The notes under the pieces were generated by a model. It was not told the DNA's origin and did no database searches. It saw nothing but the letters and a program-made list of their open reading frames with translations. A stretch of 64,000 bases of DNA from Talaromyces rugulosus (lineage: Eukaryota > Ascomycota > Eurotiomycetes > Eurotiales > Trichocomaceae), in assembly GCF_013368755.1 (NCBI RefSeq), contig NC_049566.1, positions 1,302,001-1,366,000 on the forward strand, written 5' to 3'. The position numbers were made by a program, and so were the translations under genes. Position 1 is the stretch's first letter, and each line of letters starts with the position of its first letter. Positions 58,080 to 64,000 of this stretch are shown piece by piece.

Positions 58080-60402
58080 CTAGCCCGCAGGATTTCTGGC
58101 TTGGACTCTGCGGGTTGGACTCTGTCGATTGTTAATCGGACGTGAACCACCCCGGCTTCGGTTTTCTGGCGGTTCCTCGAGCTCCATCTCTTCAGGCAGG
58201 GTTGTTGGCTCCAGGGGTTGGGGCTGCTTCTCGGCACGTCGTGGCCGTACTCTGGCGAGCGCATTGCCCAAAAGACCTTTAGCCTGTGTGTCTAGCTCCA
58301 TTTCAACAGCCTCATCAAATGTGCCCGAGTCGACAACATTATCTGTCCAACTTTCTCCCACGTCCAGCTCCTCTCGGGGCCGTGCTTTATCTTTGCCGCG
58401 ACCAGCACCAATCGAATCATGTTTCCCCCGACCTTCCAGAGTCCATAACTCCATGGCCCTAGATAGGACAGTTCCTGCGATACCAGCACCTCCGGCTGCT
58501 TCGCCACCGCTTACGCCGAGCACTCGAACTGCCTCATGCAAAACCGTGACAGCGTCCAGGGTTCGACCCTGTTGTAGGTAAATAAGACCACGCGATGTTT
58601 GAAGTGATCCAATCAAGCCTCTGTCTTCGTACCCAGCTACCCCTACTGATGTGGTAGTGACGCCGCCAATGGTGGTGCTATATCCCATGGAACCTCCTCC
58701 AGCGCCAACTCGGAGGCACTCATCAAATTCAGCGAGGGCTTCCTCGAGGTTACCCATTCGGCGTAGTGCATGTCCCAGATTGGCGCGTGTTGCGACCCAT
58801 GCCCCAGGATCGCATTGCAAGGCTTCTGCTAGCCCAAGAGCCTGGCGAAAAAGGCCAACGGCGTCTCCCAGCTGGGCTTGGTGATACAATACGACACCTA
58901 GTTCGTTGAGTACCAAGGGATCACCGCCTAACGATGGAAGCCCACTGGACAATGTACTGGGTATTGATACTGCTTCTCCGGATGGTGAGCCCGAAGACAT
59001 AGTGTACGCTGCACATAGGTATTCATGTGCAAGGGACATGTTATTGAGCGCCAGATGCTGCATCCCGAGGAACAATTGAGGAAGATGACTTCCTTGAAAA
59101 AGCCGTGCTGCGGTGCTGTAAGCGGCGATGGCCTGGTCATGCTCTCCTTCTGCGGCAAAAGTGTGAGCGAATCCAATCCAGGCCGGGGCAGAATGAGGAT
59201 CCAAAAGAGAAGCCTTGGAGAAGAAGCGACGTGCTTCAGCAATTTTGGCAACGGAGAGATAGTATACTCCAATAGCAAGATAGGTGTATGATTCCTCTGG
59301 CGCATTATCCGCCAATGTGTGGGCCAACAAAAACAAAGCATTGATAGCACCTGTTTCGTAGAGGCAGGCAAGATGAAGTGGATAAACTGATGGCGAGTGT
59401 CCCAGATTTTGACTTGGAACTCTTGGGGAGCCTGTTACGATGGCACCTGTCTCCGGTGTTGTGAGAATGGATGACGTGAGCTCCAGAGCTTCAGTGAAGC
59501 GACATTGTGTATAGAGTGCCTCGGCGCGGGAGAGAAGGATATCAGGGTTGGTGGCAAGATTGTAATGTGTTGAAAGTGTCTCGGTCGCATCGGAGAGCGT
59601 AGCAGGCGATGTATATTTGGAGAGCCTTGTAGTGTAAAGCATTTTGACAAAATGAGCAGCCTCTTGCGATGCAGAGGGATCCGAAGGCACAGAAATTGAG
59701 TCGAAATCTAGGGACTCCAAGAACTCGAGTTCCTCTGCCGGAGACATGAGAGAGTTTTTCATTAGTTGATCAAATGCCTCGAAACATTGAACGTCAATTC
59801 GAACAGCATCTTTGTAACAGTCTCGTGCGCGGTCAAAAGCGTTCTGCTTGGCATAACAGAGTCCGCGCAGGTAGCACATGGCTGCCTCAAAACGCAAATT
59901 GTTCCCATCTTCTCGATCCTGCTCCTCACTCCTCTCAAAACGTTCTGCCTTTGAAGAAGCCGATTTTCCATTCCGCAGAGTAACGTGGCTGTGCCCATTC
60001 AGATGTTGTATTTTGCGCCGGCTATGACCTGCGCTGTGGATGAGGTGTGTTGGATTTTGTTCTCCGAGTACGCTCAACGCCGAGTCGAATTTGTTCTGCT
60101 TTAGATAGCAGTGTGCAGCAAGGTATCTGCAGGATGTGCTCCGCGATATCAAGTCCTTGCGAGAAAGCAGAGTCAGTGCTCGTGTGTAATTGTTGTTGCT
60201 GAAGTGGACCTGAGCCAGCCAAAATGCGTCGGTGTCGCTGTCTATAACGGTTGTCCATGGTCAGTACAATTTGATACCAGATATATGCGAGGAGGAAATC
60301 CCTACTAGTCAGAGCCAGGATCTTATCCCCAACATAGACAGCAGTTTCATTCTGGCTCCGATTGAGCGCATCCTGGCGCCAGCTCCGGAGGAACTTTTCC
60401 AT
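58080..60402 (-). CDS. cut9: Anaphase-promoting complex subunit 6 (Cut9/Cdc16)
   Basis: Two exons, 60402-60306 and 60241-58080, give 752 aa. The start MEKFLRSWRQDALNRSQ and the spliced LALTNSDTDAFWLAQVHFSN match the Cut9/Cdc16 N-terminus. A series of TPR motifs follows (for example RYLAAHCYLKQNKFDSAL, AMCYLRGLCYAKQNAFDRAR and NLGHALRRMGNLEEALAEFD), forming the superhelix that dimerises and holds the complex. Two low-complexity insertions are Gly-rich (near 560-600) and Arg/Pro-rich at the C-terminus. It is a scaffold subunit of the APC/C ubiquitin ligase that drives mitotic exit in the nucleus. It is divergent from the yju2 gene across 420 bp. Confidence 0.93.
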
Positions 60403-60822
60403 TGTTTACCGCGAGCGCAGGTCATGCGAAGGATGCAGGAGCGTAAGCAGATTGAAAAGTATGCATTTGGCGATACTCGAAGAATGCTTCAGACCAAAAA
60501 AGCCTTTGACGCAGGAGCCTGAATGCAGTCCAAGGTTTGACTGCGAGCAACCAACAACTAAAGAACAACAATGACGAGAGCTTGTTTCGCCCAGGCGCGA
60601 CGCGGCGGGATAGTGGACTATCGGGCAGTGGTCCGAGCGCCGAGCCTCTCACCTATCGCTCGCTCGTTCGTTCTCCGCCACCATCCACCACATCTCAAAC
60701 AACCCAACGCTCGCAACACTCTGGGGACTGCTTCTCTTGTGAATACTGCCTTTTGTCAGATACAAACCTTTTCTGAATTTGACAAGAAGCGTTCTCTGCG
60801 GTGAACTCCGCCTTCATACACC
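60403..60822. promoter_or_regulatory. Shared divergent promoter, APC6 / yju2
   Basis: 420 bp between the start codons of two nuclear housekeeping genes. It has no clear TATA box. The right part contains C/T-rich sequence with repeated CTCGC and CAACC steps. Confidence 0.5.
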
Positions 60823-61863
60823 ATGTCTGAACGAAAAGTGTACGTCGTTCCGCATTGCGATTTTACTACATTGGAAAAAAGTCTCCTCCGGACGATACTA
60901 ACATATCTTAGATTGACCAAATACTACCCACCGGACTTTGATCCGTCTGCGATCACGCGAACGAAAAAGGTTCCGGGTGCGAAGGTCAAGCTCTTGACGG
61001 TGCGCCTGATGGCACCTTTCTCTATGCGCTGCACCAGCTGTGGTAAGCTTGAACATGAACCACTCACTATCTTTTGTAGACCGTGTCGCTAACTATGTTG
61101 TCACAGGTGAATATATATACAAGGGCCGAAAGTTCAACGCACGAAAGGAAACGACGGAGGAGAAATATTTATCTATAACCATCTATCGATTCTATATACG
61201 ATGCACAGTATGTTATCCGGCCTCTCGTCGCCTCTTCCACCCATGCCTTTCTATTATGCCTGATTTCTAACCTGAATATAGAGATGCTCCGGTGAAATCA
61301 CATTCAAAACGGACCCTAAGAATATGGACTATGTCTGCGAACGAGGCGCAAAACGAAATTTCGAGCCCTGGCGCACCAACGCTACCAACCACCAAGACGA
61401 AACCGAGCAAGAGGTCCTCGATCGCCTCGAGCGCGAGGAAAACGAAGAACGCGAACAACTAGAACGTGACAAAATGGCCGAACTCGAAGAAAAAATGCTG
61501 GACTCTAAACGCGAAATGGCCGTTGCAGACGCACTCGACGAGATTCGTACGCGAAACGCACGCATTGAACGAGGCGAGGCTCGAGGGGAAGAGGTTGCTC
61601 TAGCCAATGTGGTAGACGAAGCTGACGAAGCTCGTCTTCGGGCCGAAAAGGAGGATGAGGAGGCTGCTCGTCGGGCTTTTATGACATCGACTGGCGAGAA
61701 AGTAAAGCGCTTAGTCGAGGATGACGAAGCAGATCACGCCGCCGCCGTCGACGACAAACCGAAGAATGTCACACCTGCAGCGCCATCTTTCACGAGAACG
61801 AAAAAGCCTAAAAAGCCATTTTCGGCAGGCTTAGGGATCAAGAAAAAGACGTCTCTAGTTTAA
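60823..61863 (+). CDS. yju2: Splicing factor Yju2/Cwf16 (CCDC94 family)
   Basis: Four exons, 60823-60839, 60912-61042, 61107-61207 and 61282-61863, give 276 aa. The first exon is only 17 nt and the first intron (with a perfect TACTAAC branch point) splits codon 6, giving [20 protein letters not shown], the hallmark N-terminus of Yju2/CCDC94. A zinc site is formed by Cys46, Cys49, Cys82 and Cys85 (CTSCGEYI and CTRCSGE). A long Glu/Arg-rich coiled coil (about 115-225) and a basic C-terminus ([20 protein letters not shown]) follow. It joins the spliceosome with the Prp19 complex and helps the first catalytic step. It is nuclear. Confidence 0.96.
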
Positions 61864-62338
61864 TTTTCTTTCGCGTTATTTCTTCAATCTGGATTCGCTC
61901 GCGGCGTCGAGCTCGGTTTAGAAAGTACTGGAGTTGCGTTGAACTAGTAGTCAAATGTGATCAATATCATTCGATTTTTAAAAAAAAAAACTTTATAGAT
62001 ACATGAGGTATTATTGAATAATAGAAAAACATAATAACATCAAATTCAAACATGGCCACATGAACATTACACAAGCCACATGAAAGAAGATAAAAAAAGT
62101 CAAAATCAAATATGGGCATAAAAGATTACGCTTTGAAGAAGTTCGCCGGTACCCATTGCCTAAACGCCATGCTCAAATCAGAGCTAAAAACAGGCCTCGC
62201 TCATGTCGCACATATTCAATGGACATATACAAAACTAAAAATCATCACGGGCTAGGATAAAACACCCAAAACACCACAATTTCATTCAAATACCCACAAA
62301 AATATAAGAATCATTGGAAACATCCTCCCAAAGTCAAT
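61864..62338. other. Intergenic between convergent genes
   Basis: 475 bp, AT-rich, 3' flanks of yju2 and tra1. No gene was seen. Confidence 0.45.
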
Positions 62339-64000
62339 CTACAAATATGGCATCCAAAGAGCATCAGCAGAAGCCAGATATTGCGGGTTGACGGCCTTCG
62401 AGATCAAGTCGATCGTAGTTTGGTTGGCCGGAAGATTGCCCTCTGGAGGACTGGCCAGGCTAACAGCACGGTTGACAATAATGTCACTGTTATTCTGGAC
62501 CAATTCACGGAGTTGGTTCTCAGTCAAAGTGCTGCGATGGTGAGCCGTAGCCCAGAAGATCATCTCATCACGAACAAAGACGCTCAGCTGCTGTTCAAGT
62601 TCTTGTCGTGGTTCTGTGAGACAGCGAGCAATAGACATGAGCGTAGAAGCAAAAACGCCTTCCGTAGCGATCGGTCCCATCAATGTTTGGATATTTGGAG
62701 TGAGACGGAAAGGAACCTGCTCGGGGTTGTAGAAAAAGGCCTTTGCGGGGTTGACTGTTGGGATCAACTCAGAACCCCAGATATCACCTGTAGCTCGAGA
62801 GATAGATATCTTGTTCGGGTATCTATTGCCCATGTGCATAACGTAAGTCATGAAACAAATCGCCGCATATTGGTAAGAGAACTGGCGACGGAACAGCCAG
62901 AAGTCAGCATAGTTGGGGTATGTTTTCTGGAAGTAATCCAGAAGAACGTCGTTGGGGACCCATTTCTCTTGAACGGCCGTGAGAATCTCAGTGCGAAGGA
63001 TTTGTTGTTGCTCGAGAGGACGCTGTGAAAAATTAGCATGTGAAAAACTAGAAAATACATTCGAACATACAGTTTGCTTCATCTCGGCTAGCCCGCGCAT
63101 CTTCTCCATTGTAAACAGCACGGGCTCGTCCTTGTTCATGCCAGTCCGCCTGCAGTAGTCTTCATAGATGCCTTGCATTGAAATGTAGGAAGGATCATCG
63201 CGAACCAACCGAATATGCGGAGCAAGAGGAACCATGAGTGGCAGGTGGAAGTATAAGTTGCGGCGCCTGCTTTCCTTGCGCTTTGCAAGTACACCGTTGA
63301 AGATACGGAAAAGCTGCAGGATGCGCTCTTCACGTCGACAATGACGAGCAGCCGGGTGTTGCACAGCAAAAGGATGAATGCTGCCATCATGGCCGCGTAT
63401 CTTCAAGCGACGATGGCAAACGCCAATGCCACGGACCAGATTGACATCCGGAAGGAATCGATCAATGCGAACAAAGTCTTGGTTCTTGTCCTTGTGCAAG
63501 AGGTATTGTCCAGGAACCTCGACCTCCTCGAACTTCAAGAATCGGAATTCGCTCAAGTGAGGTGAGTACACTTCCAAGAATTGCGATTGCGGTCGACGAT
63601 CAAGTTTCTCTTCAAACTTGTCTCGCCATCGGCGCAGTTTTTGGACATATTCAAACATTGTAATCTTTTTCACGACAAAATCGGCTTCAAAAGACTTGCG
63701 AATATGTGCTGGAAGGATTGTCTCCGCAAATCGAGTGATGTTGGCTTCTGTGGCTGGCGGCAATTTGAAGTCTTGAGCATATGCTGCAGGACTGCGACCA
63801 ACATAGGCGAGCCCATCGTTTAACAACGCCACAATAAGCCGGTGTGCATCCTCATCGGGGGGGCATTTGAAGTTCTTCTGGATTTGATCGACCATCGTCT
63901 CCATAGATAGAGCCAAGAGCGGGAATGCTGTTTTCAATCCTGACATGATTTCTTCCGAGTACTCCCATGGTTTCTTGAGTGGCTCTTTCTCCGGTTCTGC
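62339..64000 (-). CDS. tra1: Tra1/TRRAP, SAGA-NuA4 subunit (3' part only)
   Basis: The visible exons are 64000-63071 and 63022-62339; the gene runs off the right edge, so most of this roughly 3,800-residue protein is missing. The part seen is the PI3K-like pseudokinase domain with [41 protein letters not shown] and [21 protein letters not shown], ending in the FATC segment [11 protein letters not shown]. Where active kinases have the DRH and DFG motifs these are lost, as in all Tra1/TRRAP proteins. Tra1 binds activators and recruits the SAGA and NuA4 histone acetyltransferase complexes in the nucleus. The apparent ATG at 63946 is internal. Confidence 0.97.
   Translation of the reverse strand, partial: AEPEKEPLKKPWEYSEEIMSGLKTAFPLLALSMETMVDQIQKNFKCPPDEDAHRLIVALLNDGLAYVGRSPAAYAQDFKLPPATEANITRFAETILPAHIRKSFEADFVVKKITMFEYVQKLRRWRDKFEEKLDRRPQSQFLEVYSPHLSEFRFLKFEEVEVPGQYLLHKDKNQDFVRIDRFLPDVNLVRGIGVCHRRLKIRGHDGSIHPFAVQHPAARHCRREERILQLFRIFNGVLAKRKESRRRNLYFHLPLMVPLAPHIRLVRDDPSYISMQGIYEDYCRRTGMNKDEPVLFTMEKMRGLAEMKQTVCSNVFSSFSHANFSQRPLEQQQILRTEILTAVQEKWVPNDVLLDYFQKTYPNYADFWLFRRQFSYQYAAICFMTYVMHMGNRYPNKISISRATGDIWGSELIPTVNPAKAFFYNPEQVPFRLTPNIQTLMGPIATEGVFASTLMSIARCLTEPRQELEQQLSVFVRDEMIFWATAHHRSTLTENQLRELVQNNSDIIVNRAVSLASPPEGNLPANQTTIDLISKAVNPQYLASADALWMPYL

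Overview
The window looks like nuclear DNA of a filamentous ascomycete, most likely of the Eurotiales (Aspergillus, Penicillium or Talaromyces type). Most genes carry short introns of about 45-75 nt with GTRNGT donors, CTAAC-type branch points and YAG acceptors. Intergenic DNA is AT-rich. The gene set includes a GH54 arabinofuranosidase with a CBM42 domain, Zn2Cys6 regulators, GCP5, Tra1, Cut9/APC6 and Yju2. I cannot fix the genus from this sequence alone. I rebuilt exon structures by hand from splice signals, reading frame and protein conservation; every complete multi-exon model below sums to a whole number of codons.

Layout. 1-7.4 kb is accessory metabolism: the 3' end of a berberine-bridge-type FAD oxidase, an AIF/FSP1-like NADH oxidoreductase, a 10-exon GABA/choline-type permease, a small fungal protein with an AbiEii-like nucleotidyltransferase signature, and an unrecognised gene convergent with it. 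7.8-13.8 kb is an arabinan-utilisation neighbourhood: a DUF1680/GH127 protein, a GPI-anchored wall protein and a divergently placed abfB with paired CGGATAAA elements upstream. 15.5-25.3 kb holds an alpha/beta hydrolase, a 16-exon mitochondrial NAD(P) transhydrogenase, a short-chain dehydrogenase and a GMC oxidoreductase. A likely gene relic lies at 25.55-26.19 kb.

27.1-32.4 kb contains one gene for a disordered protein and a 3.8-kb gene-poor stretch. 32.4-47.6 kb is mostly housekeeping: fatty acid elongase, cytochrome oxidase subunit 6, a GT15 mannosyltransferase, gamma-tubulin complex protein 5, a DUF7924-type protein with a heptad-repeat tail, and FGAM synthase. 49-57.8 kb is again accessory: an MFS drug transporter, an unusual protein kinase, a Zn2Cys6 regulator and a CENP-B/pogo-like protein that has lost its first catalytic aspartate. 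58-64 kb returns to core cell biology with APC6/Cut9, Yju2 and the 3' part of Tra1.

Functional links. The two arabinofuranosidase-type enzymes may act together on plant arabinan or arabinoxylan. The other neighbours look like ordinary fungal gene order rather than a pathway. No secondary-metabolite backbone gene, rRNA, tRNA, CRISPR array or intact transposon was seen. The observations most worth checking are the transposase-derived protein, the 4-nt microexon in the transhydrogenase gene, the AbiEii-like protein and the paired motif upstream of abfB.
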